A stretch of 64,000 bases of DNA from JAXGZG01 sp040771825. Its GTDB lineage: Bacteria; Bacillota; Sulfobacillia; Fermentithermobacillales; Fermentithermobacillaceae. Shown in pieces: positions 8,801-17,031 of the stretch (position 1 is the first letter of the stretch; each line of letters starts with the position of its first letter). A program made the position numbers and the translations under genes. The stretch covers positions 310,001 to 374,000 of the forward strand of contig JAXGZG010000003.1 of NCBI GenBank assembly GCA_040771825.1. Reading direction: 5' to 3'. The notes under the pieces were generated by a model. That model was not told the origin of the DNA, searched no databases, and saw nothing but the letters and a program-made list of their open reading frames with translations.

Positions 8801-11228
8801 TAGCGTCTTCTCGGCTTTCTCGGATCTGGGCATTGAGATCCTCCAGATGCTCTCCAAGCGCTTTGGCCCTCACGCTGCGACGTCTAGTCAAGTCCTGGTG
8901 CCACTCGTCGACCTCCGCAAGCAGGCGATTGATTCGCAGATCCTTGCTGTTCTCTTCGATAGACAGCACAACCGCATCGAAGTCGGATTTATCTCGCTCA
9001 GAGAGAGTGCTGTCGATGGTAGCCTCTTCAATGGCGGACCTGAAAGAGGTAAGCCGATCGGCCAGTTGTCTTCGGGCGTTCTGCAGCATTTCTTCGATTC
9101 TGGCCCTAACCTCGACGGATTCCGACGGTTGTGTGCGTTCCATGTACTCCAAGACTCGGAACGCTCCAAAGAAGTCATTGCATTCAGCCTTGAGAAGCGC
9201 GGCCAGACGCCAAGAGAAGCACCCGTCAAGTGCGTCGGCAAGCATGCTCGCTTGCTCGGCTGTAAGTCGCTCTGGCAAGGGATCCTCGGGGGTGATAGGG
9301 ATCTCCTCTAGACGCAGCAAGGGCGACTGGAACTCCACGGGCCACGGATGACTTGGCGGTATGTAGCCTCCTTCTAAAGTGGTCGCCGTTCTTTCGACTG
9401 CTGCACTAAGCCCACTAGCCAACGCTTGGGCGCGCTTGCTGCCTGAGAACGGTATGGCTCTTTCCCCTGCCATGCTGGCCGCAAGGTTCAAAGCGAACAG
9501 CCGCAGTCTCGTCCTGTTGGCATCTTCTACCTCGTGATTGGAGACTGTCTGTGATGCGTCTCTGTACGCGTGACAAATGGCGCTTGCCTCAGAAATACGT
9601 CTATAGATGCTGCTCCTTGGTCGGCCGTCAATGGTCACTCCCGATTTTCCCACACGCCTAAGCGCTTCAGCGAGCATCTCGCCATACTTGGCGTCCGAGG
9701 AAGGAACCAGCCCTATCCTGTCGTCTATGACGGCCGGGTCAGCGCCGTGGCTAATCGCCTCCATCACGCTTCCAAGAGGTCCATTCTCTGATGCCAAATA
9801 CCTTAACGCCAACGTTGCTGGGTGGAAATCCAGACGAGAAGTTCTGGCTTGGGCAAGCCATTTCTCTGCAGCCCTTCGCACTTCTTTGAGCCGTTCGCCG
9901 GTGGCAGAGGAATCGGAGCGTCCGGTCAATCTCTTCAAGTTCATCCAGGCGTACGTCGCCGCGAACTCCGATAGCATTCCAACGGTGCCCGCCAGGGGAA
10001 TGTCTGCCCTAGCCGCCTGCTGAAGCCAACTTTGAGCCCCTGTGACCTGCTCAAATAGGGCGGCGGACACTGAGGCTCCGGCCACTAGCATGGCCGCTTC
10101 TTGCTTGGACATTCCGCAGTTCTCTAGGTCTTCAAGGGGGCTTGGGTGACGCTGATATGCCTTTCCCAATTCCACCACCGTATCGAAGGTACCGTCACCA
10201 TCGGAAAGGGAGCCAACCCAAGGCTGAAGGGCACATGCGAACAACACGTCGTTTATTATCCTTGGACTTGCCCCCGCTTCATTGTTGATGCCGTACGACA
10301 GCCAATATGCTTCCGGCAATTGCCCTTGGGCATAGCACTCCCATACCTTGTGTTCGCGTTCTAGAAGATTCGAAGACGTTGCCGATTCCTCATGGACACC
10401 GTCTTCGATTGCGGGCTCGCCGGGAGGCTCCTCGAGTGACTCTTCGACTGGTGGCTCTGTGGGCTGCTCGGTTGGCTCTTCGGCTGGTTCCTCGGTTGGC
10501 TCCTCGGCTGGCTCCTCGGGTGGCTCCTCGGTTGGTTCCTCGGCCGGTTCCTCGGCTGGCTCCTCGGTTGGTTCCTCGGCTGGTTCCTCAGCAGAATCTT
10601 CAAATATTCCTTCGACATCATCACCCTGTTGAGGCTCTAGGATTTCGTCGGGTTTCGGGCCGGGGATTTCACCGATTGTGGGGGCAGCATTCTTGGCGTC
10701 GGGCTCCGTTAGGACACTCTCCGCCCGACCCTCGGTGGGCCGGGGCTCCATTTCGAACAACCCAAGGAATTCGGAGTAAATTTGGGATAAACGGTCTTCA
10801 ATGCCGCTCATTCGAGAATCTTTTTGTCGTCTGTCCGATCTATTCTCAGGATGTTTTTGCCCCAGTGTCTGGTACTCGTCAAACAAGTCTCCAATCTCGC
10901 CCAGAAGGCTCAAAGCGAGGTCAACGTTCTCCTGATTGGCAAGATGGCGATCGATTGACTCTAAGTCGTGCATCTCGTGAAACCCAATCGGTTCCTTATA
11001 CTTTTGCACAAACGGGTCGAATGCCCGGATTAGTTTGTTGTAGGCCAAGTACCTGGCAGTATTCTGAGTCCTCCTTTCCTCGAGCTTTCGTCTGGCCAGT
11101 TGCTGCAATGCCGGTATCCGCGCATTGAGAACGTCCCACACCGGGTCAAAAGAGCCGACGTCCTCCAGTCCCTTCAGAGCGTCGGTGAGGTTTTCAACTC
11201 GATTTGGGCTAAACCTCCAAGAGGACAA
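5850..11228 (-). CDS. Giant P-loop ATPase with Glu/Pro linker (STAND-like, predicted defence)
   Basis: 1792 residues. The TTG start at 11228 has GAGGTGA about seven bases upstream, with an in-frame stop just before it, so it is well supported. Layout: helical N-terminus (1-205), EEPA/EEPT-rich linker (~211-270), long alpha-helical region with TPR-like character (~280-900), then an alpha/beta region ending in NPYSFSGPIVPQEMFKGRE. After it come Walker A GGRQLGKSAALREFA (~residue 1113) and Walker B WVLLDEADDFL (~1203). After a winged-helix-like stretch there is a second, apparently degenerate NTPase-like segment (FVFGSSALGMDYA lacks the P-loop Lys). The ATPase type resembles STAND/Orc-like sensors of defence islands. 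No known system name is claimed. It is divergent from the sheath gene and co-directional with vapBC, helicase and methylase. Confidence 0.82.
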   Translation of the reverse strand: MSSWRFSPNRVENLTDALKGLEDVGSFDPVWDVLNARIPALQQLARRKLEERRTQNTARYLAYNKLIRAFDPFVQKYKEPIGFHEMHDLESIDRHLANQENVDLALSLLGEIGDLFDEYQTLGQKHPENRSDRRQKDSRMSGIEDRLSQIYSEFLGLFEMEPRPTEGRAESVLTEPDAKNAAPTIGEIPGPKPDEILEPQQGDDVEGIFEDSAEEPAEEPTEEPAEEPAEEPTEEPPEEPAEEPTEEPAEEPTEQPTEPPVEESLEEPPGEPAIEDGVHEESATSSNLLEREHKVWECYAQGQLPEAYWLSYGINNEAGASPRIINDVLFACALQPWVGSLSDGDGTFDTVVELGKAYQRHPSPLEDLENCGMSKQEAAMLVAGASVSAALFEQVTGAQSWLQQAARADIPLAGTVGMLSEFAATYAWMNLKRLTGRSDSSATGERLKEVRRAAEKWLAQARTSRLDFHPATLALRYLASENGPLGSVMEAISHGADPAVIDDRIGLVPSSDAKYGEMLAEALRRVGKSGVTIDGRPRSSIYRRISEASAICHAYRDASQTVSNHEVEDANRTRLRLFALNLAASMAGERAIPFSGSKRAQALASGLSAAVERTATTLEGGYIPPSHPWPVEFQSPLLRLEEIPITPEDPLPERLTAEQASMLADALDGCFSWRLAALLKAECNDFFGAFRVLEYMERTQPSESVEVRARIEEMLQNARRQLADRLTSFRSAIEEATIDSTLSERDKSDFDAVVLSIEENSKDLRINRLLAEVDEWHQDLTRRRSVRAKALGEHLEDLNAQIRESREDAITAAAERYAKRAAEALEGDDTALADEFIGRAEDVLRTGVVQTEEGQERREDWAKLFLSVWEPLSEGLGRDARERKQTVRKALLGRQSVAGIVTGGLLSVRLAEVKSALDALDYIRMRPRTKARDRKNLHHDVTVLMAYLGFLDVGAIQSVKGGEDYQYFKVKIGLDQNSPLPQFGSALNGTCDVVVVWERPDPETLAGILKQLGVRNPLVLYVGQLTRKWRSDWANLCRENMLTALVVDDVLIHFLAGQYTNRLHACVSCAMLWGYANPYSFSGPIVPQEMFKGRERVIQQIEHPLGSAVIYGGRQLGKSAALREFARRSHRPGFNQYVVYKDIKQVGKPGAEKSPWSVWKHIARGLSEVGLPVSPRAEADEIASAVSAQMAEKPDLRIWVLLDEADDFLKADGSGVAPFTVVQQMKTLMDSTERRFKVVFSGLHSVQKYSTIPNHPFAHFEAPMVMGPLEPRDAIRLIKEPLSALGFRFDDDNPVYRILAYTNSHPALVQLFCSEIVKMAANNPRPYTITLETVEMVFRNQEIRGRMRERFEWTLDLDDRYAVLAYAIIDAQRSIQDGYRQEFSVEESLHEARRAWPAAFLTIKEEECRALLDELIGLGILVKTDRGYRLRNANIVTALGSKSEIEERLRVHGRKDPPSFEVALDRRQMFRNTEGWHALTLAQEATLKKNKISFVFGSSALGMDYAKECLTDLFAEETDRDRQEVYITTPNSATLVSLQTWLRGRLASRGPWTVAMIPASQLMRFPESLPDTVSGIHRVLLERSPKRPVVVVVTFQPQEILQWYLLPQADRDKILGVVGQPVVARKWEPHALEMMLRDEGFLGGTSTVNSVRGSTGGWPCLLHTLYASPKRRPDHYDPKPDAKALRAELAHDAKKAREFLVSTGMSSVAYAEDVAGFVAEMESIQPCDIELMESSAVPPRFRQATLNTLVDLGIVERKAAKRSRPAKDRAGVGDGLGGLVVDDLVKELMGKR
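10446..10589 (-). repeat. 12-bp coding repeats for an EEPx linker
   Basis: About twelve imperfect 12-bp units read on the plus strand as variants of GGCTCCTCGGTT. On the minus strand they encode EEPA, EEPT, EEPP and related tetrads inside the giant ATPase. The array is in frame, so unit gain or loss changes linker length without breaking the gene. Confidence 0.85.
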
Positions 11229-11736
11229 AATGGGTCACCTCGCAATGTAATAATCGGCGTTGGTGTCGGCGCCCTCATCCTATCTACTCCACCCCGTCAC
11301 ACAGAGTCGGACACAAACGTTTGTGCTTCGGGGGTCTCGCTGTGGAGCACCAAAAGCCCTGCGCCGGAGCGTGTTCAGGCAGCGATAGAGAAGTGGCTTG
11401 GCATTCGTCGACGCAGTCTTCATATCGAGAGGATGTTTCATCGCGGCCTATGGCAAATCCTGCCTGTCCGCGATACTCGGGAACCAGTAGGTCTGGAGTC
11501 CCTTGGTGTTGTAAGGGCAGAGGTGGCGAAGACAACTACCGGACAAAGAGGGACGCTACCTCAATATAGTCTCCACCGGTCCCATCGCCGTAACAGACCT
11601 GGAGCAACAATCCCGCCGGACCAATCCCCAAACGCCAAGTCCCCTTCATTTCGAAGGCGTTTGCCAACGGAAGGTAGAAGATCGTGCGGTAGCCGTGTCG
11701 CCACAACTGCGTCAATCGCCAGAAGGAGATGGTCTC
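11229..11736. other. Divergent intergenic region with no recognised gene
   Basis: This 508-bp region separates the divergent ATPase and sheath genes and should hold both promoters. Several frames are open on both strands, but none shows a recognisable domain, a good ribosome site or coding character, so I call no gene. A decayed upstream sheath-module gene cannot be excluded. Confidence 0.5.
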
Positions 11737-12957
11737 GTGCCAGGAAACACTGGTGTCTATATCCGAGAACAAGCAGGGCCTCACCCTATCAGCCGCGTTG
11801 TGGCAGAGACGACGGCCTTCATCGGCTTTAGCGACCATGGCCCGCCTGCCGAAGCTGTGCTAGTGTCGTCATGGGAAGAATTCGAGGCAGCATTCGTGTC
11901 TCCGAAGCGAGGCAGGCTGGATTCCCCCACTCTGCTAAACAACTGTCTCGCTCAATCTGTGCGAGGTTACTTCTCCAATGGCGGAAGCAAAGCCGTAATC
12001 GTCCGGTTACCTGATGCTTCACCATGCCGTAGAGCCTGCCGGACACCCTCTCATGAGGGCGATCTGCCGGACGATATCGGCGGAAAAGGACTCATCCGCA
12101 AGCTTTACGCGTCTGCGCTTCGATCGCTGAACGATGTTGGGGGCATCTCCCTCCTTGTGACACCTGGTCTTCAACATCCGGACGTTGTGGAGTCAGTGCT
12201 TGCCTACACAGAGTCCCGACGTGAATTCGTGTACCTTATCGATTCCCCTAATACGGCGAACGTCAGAGACGTGGAGCAACTCCCGGCCAGGTACAACTCT
12301 AGTTTCGGAGCTTTGTACTATCCTTGGCTGTTGGTCCCAAGCGCTTCTCCAAAGCGAAAAGAACCGGCACTCATGCCGGTCCCGTCAACCGGACATATAG
12401 CGGGTGTTATCTGCCGCCTGGATAAGACGAGGACCCGCGGTGTCTTTGCGGCGCCGGCAGGCACCATTGCTGCCATCGAAAACACGTGGGGGGCCTCAAC
12501 GGAGATCACGCCTGAGATAATGTCAGACTTGGCGTCACACAATGTGAACTGCCTCCGCCGCCTAGCAAACGGAGCGACTGCGATATGGGGGATTCGGACC
12601 ACTGATGGCCAATACATGAACATCCGGCGGGGGATCACGTTCGTGGAGCGGTCGATCAAAGAAGGGCTTGGGTGGGCCATCTTCGAGGCTACTTCCCCAT
12701 CGCTCTGGTCACAGCTCGAGTTACTAACCGACGATTTCCTATTTAGGCTCTACTGTGACGGAATGCTTTCCGGGAACAAGCCTTCTGATGCGTACTTCGT
12801 CAGGTGTAACGCTGAGACCAATACGGCCCTGGACGTCTCCGAGGGACGTGTCAACATGCTCGTGGGCTTGGCGCTACTGAGACCTGCCGAGTTTGAAGTG
12901 CTCAAGATCTCGCTGCAGTGTGTGCCGCCATCGTGCCCCCCGGTGGCGGACGCTTGA
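11737..12957 (+). CDS. Contractile tail sheath protein (phage-tail or extracellular injection system type)
   Basis: 406 residues from GTG 11737, preceded by an AGAAGGAGA ribosome site at 11721-11729; the longer GTG at 11695 has none. The N-terminus GNTGVYIREQ...RVVAETTAFIGFSDHGPP matches the 'PGVYVEE...AFVGFTERGP' opening of sheath proteins, and VRGYFSNGGSKAVIVRLP is the next hallmark. The C-terminal half is diagnostic: IAGVICRLDKTRTRGVFAAP, CLRRLANGATAIWGIRT, YMNIRRGITFVERSIKEGLG, DAYFVRCNAETNT and RPAEFEVLKIS. Sheaths contract to drive an inner tube through a membrane. No tube, baseplate, spike or tape-measure gene is nearby, so it is an orphan here. Neighbours are the divergent giant ATPase and, downstream, tandem repeats. 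Confidence 0.9.
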   Translation: MPGNTGVYIREQAGPHPISRVVAETTAFIGFSDHGPPAEAVLVSSWEEFEAAFVSPKRGRLDSPTLLNNCLAQSVRGYFSNGGSKAVIVRLPDASPCRRACRTPSHEGDLPDDIGGKGLIRKLYASALRSLNDVGGISLLVTPGLQHPDVVESVLAYTESRREFVYLIDSPNTANVRDVEQLPARYNSSFGALYYPWLLVPSASPKRKEPALMPVPSTGHIAGVICRLDKTRTRGVFAAPAGTIAAIENTWGASTEITPEIMSDLASHNVNCLRRLANGATAIWGIRTTDGQYMNIRRGITFVERSIKEGLGWAIFEATSPSLWSQLELLTDDFLFRLYCDGMLSGNKPSDAYFVRCNAETNTALDVSEGRVNMLVGLALLRPAEFEVLKISLQCVPPSCPPVADA

Positions 12958-13062
12958 GGCACCCTGCGCCCAGCGGACGGGTTTCGTTGGATATCGGGCT
13001 TGCGGGCACTCGTTCGTTGGGAACGAAAAGAGGGGTCTTCGGGCGGGGCGGAACCGGACAGA

Positions 13063-13315
13063 ATGTCCGCTCATCAGCAACAGGACCGGAAGAAATGTCA
13101 CGCAGCGAAGAGGACTACCCGACAAAAAGGGGGGTCGACGGCTGGCACTGCACAAAATGTCCGCTCATCGGCAACAGGACCGGAAGAAATGTCACGCAGC
13201 GAAGAGAACTACCCGACAAGAAGGGGGGTCGACGGCTGGCACTGCACAAAATGTCTGCTCATCGGCAACAGGACCGGAAGATATGTCACGCAGCGAAGAG
13301 GACCACCGGACAAAA
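13063..13315. repeat. 94-bp direct tandem repeat, about 2.7 copies
   Basis: Copies start at about 13063, 13157 and 13251, each opening with ATGTCYGCTCAT and carrying GCAACAGGACCGGAAGA and GTCACGCAGCGAAGAG. The period of 94 is not a multiple of three, so the frame shifts in every copy and the three overlapping open frames here are not real genes. It fills most of the 439-bp space between sheath and S9 peptidase genes. Words such as GGACATTTT and GTGACATTTC on the reverse strand recall insertion-sequence ends, but no transposase is adjacent. Confidence 0.85.
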
Positions 13316-13396
13316 GAGGTAAAGCAGGCGGCCAAACAGAAAAAGGCTTAGTGCAATAGTGGCAGTAAGAAAGCCAAAGGGGGAGAGAAGAGAAAC

Positions 13397-15763
13397 ATGG
13401 CACAAGTCAAGGTCGAAGATTTGAACGCTGACGTTCAGAAGAAGCAAACACCCAAAGTAACGTGGGAGGACTATGCCCGCGCAGAAAAATTCCTTCCTCA
13501 GAATATCGGGAAACTGGTTTCAAGATTGCAGATAGTCCCTAATTGGACAGGCAAAGGTGATTGTTTTTGGTACAGGGTAGACACCCGTCAAGGGAAGGAA
13601 TTCATGTTTGTTGACCCGGAAGCCGGACTGCATCAAAAAGCTTTTGACCATGCAAAACTCGCATCTCAACTATCGCGTGCCACCAAACGGGCCTACACTC
13701 ACACGCACCTACCCTTTGATGGGTTCAGGTATACCGATTCGAGTCTTTCCGCCATTGCCTTCGAGGTGGACAAAACCTGCTGGCAGTTTCATCTTGAGAA
13801 TTCTGAGCTTACAAGGTGCCCGAGTGGGGATACATCCTCTGCTGACAGTTCCGCTGAGACGGCAGAAGTGCGGTCACCCGATGATAAATGGGCCGCATTT
13901 GTGAAGGACTACAATCTCCACATTAGGTGCATCTCGACAGGCAAGGAAGTTCAGATAACCTTCGATGGCGAAGAGAAATATCACTACGCCGCGCCCTTCG
14001 AAAACCCGCTGATTGGCGCAGGGTTGATGAAGCGTGAGAGTGCAGGATATTTCATGAAGCCTGCGGTTGTTTGGTCACCGGACTCGAAGCGAATTCTCAC
14101 GTACAAAATTGACCACAGATACGCGGGCGAGTGTTATCTGGTTCAGTCGTGCCCGTTTGACGGCAGCAAGCGGCCCAAGTTGCATCGTTACGTTTACCCT
14201 TTGCCTGGCAACGAAAACGTCCCCAAGGCTGAACCTGTCATAATCAACCTCGCACCAGATGCCAATGATGACCGCGGTTCAAAAAATGGTCCCGGCTCCA
14301 GCGAGGTCACTCAGGTCAAAGTAAAGATGGACCCAGTGCAACAGCTGTATTACGGTGCTCCTCGCTGCTGGACTCATTGGTCAACAGGCGATGACCAGCG
14401 CATCTACCTTATGCGCCGGGAACGGGGATACACCGTCAAACGGCTGTACGCAATCGATCCCCAAACGGGAGATACCCAGATACTTATCGAAGAAGAGAGC
14501 CCCACTGCGATCGAACACTATACACCGCAGGCGGTGGATGATGGCAAGTTAGTCATATGGCACTCGGAGCAGGACGGGTGGGCCCATTTGTACCTGTATG
14601 ACGGGCTTACGGGCGAGATTAAGAATCAGATTACATCCGGGCCTTGGGTTGTCCGCGGGATTGACCACGTTGACGAACTTGGAAGGACAATATACTTTTC
14701 TGCCAGCGGACTAGAAGAGGGCAGGAATCCCTACTACAGACACCTTTACCGGGTGAATTTCGATGGGACCGGGTTACAGCTCCTCACCCCGGAAGATGCC
14801 GAACATGAGATTACGTTTGCTCCCAGCGGCAGATATTTTGTTGACCGGTATTCCAGGGCTGATTTGGCGCCTGTTACGGTTTTGCGCGATACCAACGGGG
14901 GACTTGTCGCCGAGCTTGAAAAAGCTGATCTGGGGCTTCTGTCGGAAACCGGGTGGAGTTTTCCTGAAAGGTTTTGCGTAAAAGCCAGAGATGGCTCAAC
15001 CGATATTTATGGGATGATTGTACGGCCGTCGAATTTCGACCCAAACAAGAACTATCCTGTGATAGAAGCCAACTATTCGGGCCCGCAGACCATAAGAACG
15101 CCCAGCGCTTTTGCGGACAGCGAAGGCAGCAGGCAGTTTTGGCAGGATCAAGCCATTGCCGAGCTTGGGTTTATCGTGATTACGGTTGACGGGCTTGGAA
15201 TGGCGTTTCGCTCCAAGGCATTCCAAGATTATTCGTACAAGAATTTGGGCGATGCAGGTATGCCAGACCATGTTGCCGCTTTTCGTCAGCTTGCTGTTCG
15301 ATACCCGTATATGGATCTCAGTAGAGTAGGTATTTACGGCGGTTCCGCAGGCGGATATGGAGCGGCTCGTGCCATATTGGAGCATCCCGACTTTTTCAAA
15401 GTTGCAGTGGTCTGGGCCGGCAATCACGATCACAGAACCGACAAGGCAAGTTGGATTGAAAGGTACATGGGGCTTCCGGTGGGTCCTCACTATGAGGAGC
15501 AGGCCAATCCACATCTGGCCTCCAACTTGAAGGGCAAGATGTTCATCATGCACGGCGAGATGGACGAAAACGTGCCGCCGGCTGCATCTCTGCAACTGGT
15601 AGATGCTCTTATCAAAGCCAACAAGGACTTTGATTTCTTGATACTGCCTAACGGTCGACATGCAGACGGATACCATCCCTATATTACGCGCAAGCGGTGG
15701 GATTACTTTGTTGAGCACTTGCTGGGAGCAACCCCACCCGAAGGGTACAGTATCGAGGAGTAG
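13397..15763 (+). CDS. S9-family (DPP IV/prolyl oligopeptidase-like) serine peptidase
   Basis: 788 residues; ATG 13397 follows a GGGGGAGAG ribosome site. The N-terminal ~500 residues are a beta-propeller-type domain (DPP IV N-like; GDCFWYRV, VWSPDSKRILTYKIDHRYAGE). The C-terminal alpha/beta-hydrolase domain carries the catalytic triad: S650 in YGGSAGGYG, D723 in HGEMDENVP and H755 in NGRHADGYHP. No signal peptide is visible, so it is probably cytoplasmic and trims proline-containing peptides. It stands alone, followed by hairpins that face a convergent gene. Confidence 0.92.
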   Translation: MAQVKVEDLNADVQKKQTPKVTWEDYARAEKFLPQNIGKLVSRLQIVPNWTGKGDCFWYRVDTRQGKEFMFVDPEAGLHQKAFDHAKLASQLSRATKRAYTHTHLPFDGFRYTDSSLSAIAFEVDKTCWQFHLENSELTRCPSGDTSSADSSAETAEVRSPDDKWAAFVKDYNLHIRCISTGKEVQITFDGEEKYHYAAPFENPLIGAGLMKRESAGYFMKPAVVWSPDSKRILTYKIDHRYAGECYLVQSCPFDGSKRPKLHRYVYPLPGNENVPKAEPVIINLAPDANDDRGSKNGPGSSEVTQVKVKMDPVQQLYYGAPRCWTHWSTGDDQRIYLMRRERGYTVKRLYAIDPQTGDTQILIEEESPTAIEHYTPQAVDDGKLVIWHSEQDGWAHLYLYDGLTGEIKNQITSGPWVVRGIDHVDELGRTIYFSASGLEEGRNPYYRHLYRVNFDGTGLQLLTPEDAEHEITFAPSGRYFVDRYSRADLAPVTVLRDTNGGLVAELEKADLGLLSETGWSFPERFCVKARDGSTDIYGMIVRPSNFDPNKNYPVIEANYSGPQTIRTPSAFADSEGSRQFWQDQAIAELGFIVITVDGLGMAFRSKAFQDYSYKNLGDAGMPDHVAAFRQLAVRYPYMDLSRVGIYGGSAGGYGAARAILEHPDFFKVAVVWAGNHDHRTDKASWIERYMGLPVGPHYEEQANPHLASNLKGKMFIMHGEMDENVPPAASLQLVDALIKANKDFDFLILPNGRHADGYHPYITRKRWDYFVEHLLGATPPEGYSIEE

Positions 15764-15827
15764 GCCTGCCGCCTAAACGCGAAATGGCCAGACTCGGCAC
15801 ATGCTAGTTTGATGCATGGTGCCCCCT

Positions 15828-15908
15828 GTCTTCGCTCACCCGCCAGTAAGCGAAGACGGTGGCTTGTGGCAGATTGTGCGGACGCATCCGGCAGTTGCGG
15901 ATGCGTCC
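15828..15908. terminator. Two hairpins between convergent genes
   Basis: GTCTTCGCT (15828-15836) pairs with AGCGAAGAC (15849-15857), and GGACGCATCCG (15880-15890) pairs with CGGATGCGTCC (15898-15908). They lie between the ends of the S9 peptidase and the DUF6544-like gene and probably end transcription from one or both sides. No long T-run follows, so terminator function is inferred. Confidence 0.55.
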
Positions 15909-15974
15909 ACATCGTACAAAGGTGCATCGAATTCGGCTCATCGACTCGTCCACCAAAGACCTGCGAAGCCACAC

Positions 15975-16841
15975 TCACCCTATCCCGGTGGAATTGTACT
16001 CAATATCGGTGACTTCGCAGCTGAACCAGTGATAGTCTCCTTCTTCCAGCTGCCAGATCACATCCATTTTGTGGGGGATTTCCGTGCCGCCGAAATCTTT
16101 GTAGCCACGGGCCTTAACAATCCAGTCTTCCAGGGAATACTCGCCTCGGTTTTCCATATACCTTTTTGCCGCGAAACTTAGAATGCGCCCTTCATCATCA
16201 AACGCAAACACACCGGAGGCGGTTACCCCACCATAACTCATGGTAGCCCTGGCACTGTTACCGTCGATCTCTTCCCACTCCAGGTAATCGCTCAAAGCGG
16301 CAGCTGGGAACCATGACATTTCCCCCATGAAGCGCAACATTGCTCCCTGATCTATCTCTTCGCCCCTAGCATCGACCACCGGGATCAAAGACAACACTTT
16401 GATCAGCATTTGTCCTTTTCCTTCATGGTACATGTCTCTGCCAACAATTTTCAGCAATGGATTCATCATGATTCTTGCTTTCCAAATAAACCCCGGTTCG
16501 CTTATTGTGAAGTACTGATCAGCCTCTGCGGGCAGCCAGGGTTTCTCGCTTCCCAATCTTAGGCTGGCTTTCTGGTGCAGGTATACAGTCTCAACCCGCT
16601 CCCTGCCGATTACTCGGGAATGCTCCAACCACTTACGTACAATTGCAGGCAGCCCTGCCAGATCATCCTCTGCTATAACCGAGGGATTGCGCAAGCGAGC
16701 ATCTGTGCCCACCATAAGCGCTTCCTGTAACTCTCTCCTAACCTTTCTGTCGAATAGCCAACCGCCAAGTAAAGAGGCAGCGAGAATAAAGATGACAACT
16801 CCGAGAAACACAACCAGAGCGATCAGTGCAAGCTTCCTCAT
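15975..16841 (-). CDS. DUF6544/DUF6920-like membrane-anchored protein
   Basis: 288 residues; ATG 16841 has AAAGGAGATA immediately upstream. One N-terminal membrane segment (residues ~4-28) anchors a soluble domain that starts with FDRKVRRELQEAL. Features include LAGLPAIVRKWLEHSRVIG, a run of RLGSEKPWLPAEADQYFT, then WFPAAALSDYLEWEEID and SFAAKRYM, which match the family now called DUF6544/DUF6920 in Bacillota and other bacteria. Its function is unknown; the beta-rich C-terminus suggests a lipid- or ligand-binding fold, which is only a guess. It is a single-gene unit. Confidence 0.75.
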   Translation of the reverse strand: MRKLALIALVVFLGVVIFILAASLLGGWLFDRKVRRELQEALMVGTDARLRNPSVIAEDDLAGLPAIVRKWLEHSRVIGRERVETVYLHQKASLRLGSEKPWLPAEADQYFTISEPGFIWKARIMMNPLLKIVGRDMYHEGKGQMLIKVLSLIPVVDARGEEIDQGAMLRFMGEMSWFPAAALSDYLEWEEIDGNSARATMSYGGVTASGVFAFDDEGRILSFAAKRYMENRGEYSLEDWIVKARGYKDFGGTEIPHKMDVIWQLEEGDYHWFSCEVTDIEYNSTGIG

Positions 16842-16970
16842 GGTTATCTCCTTTCAGGTCGCGTTCAATCCCACTGAATGCGGGCGGCACGCATATCCCA
16901 CACACTCAATTCGGCTATCACGCGACTAAAGATATACCATCGGTCGTCTCGCGTCGACATCTAAAGATCA

Positions 16971-17006
16971 AACAAGGCGACGGCCATCTTGCCCCGTCGC
17001 CTTGTT
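16971..17006 (-). terminator. Rho-independent-like terminator of hutU
   Basis: A perfect 13-bp stem, AACAAGGCGACGG with CCGTCGCCTTGTT, closes a 10-base loop 26 bases after the urocanase stop. On the minus strand TTTGATCTTT follows the stem. Confidence 0.85.
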
Positions 17007-17031
17007 AACCGTACGCACCTAACACGCTTAG

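Noticed and set aside
8719..9351. 210-codon plus-strand frame inside the ATPase gene
   Set aside because: Ser/Arg-rich mirror of the coding strand; the minus-strand gene is continuous.
10307..11128. 273-codon plus-strand frame over the N-terminus of the giant ATPase
   Set aside because: It is a mirror of the 12-bp repeat region, giving Arg/Pro/Leu-rich low-complexity protein. No ribosome site or domain, while the opposite strand has a well-supported gene.
11100..11831. 243-codon plus-strand frame upstream of the sheath gene
   Set aside because: It overlaps the 5' ends of two good genes, is Arg/Ser-rich and shows no domain.
11536..11838. 100-codon minus-strand frame overlapping the sheath start
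   Set aside because: No ribosome site, no known family, and it is antisense to a strongly supported start.
13063..13315. CRISPR array
   Set aside because: Units are contiguous direct repeats with no unique spacers and no cas genes.
12893..13359. Three overlapping plus-strand frames across the 94-bp repeats, one with a WHCTKC motif
   Set aside because: The 94-bp period changes frame each copy, so the same peptide appears in each frame in turn. It reflects the repeat, not selection for a protein.
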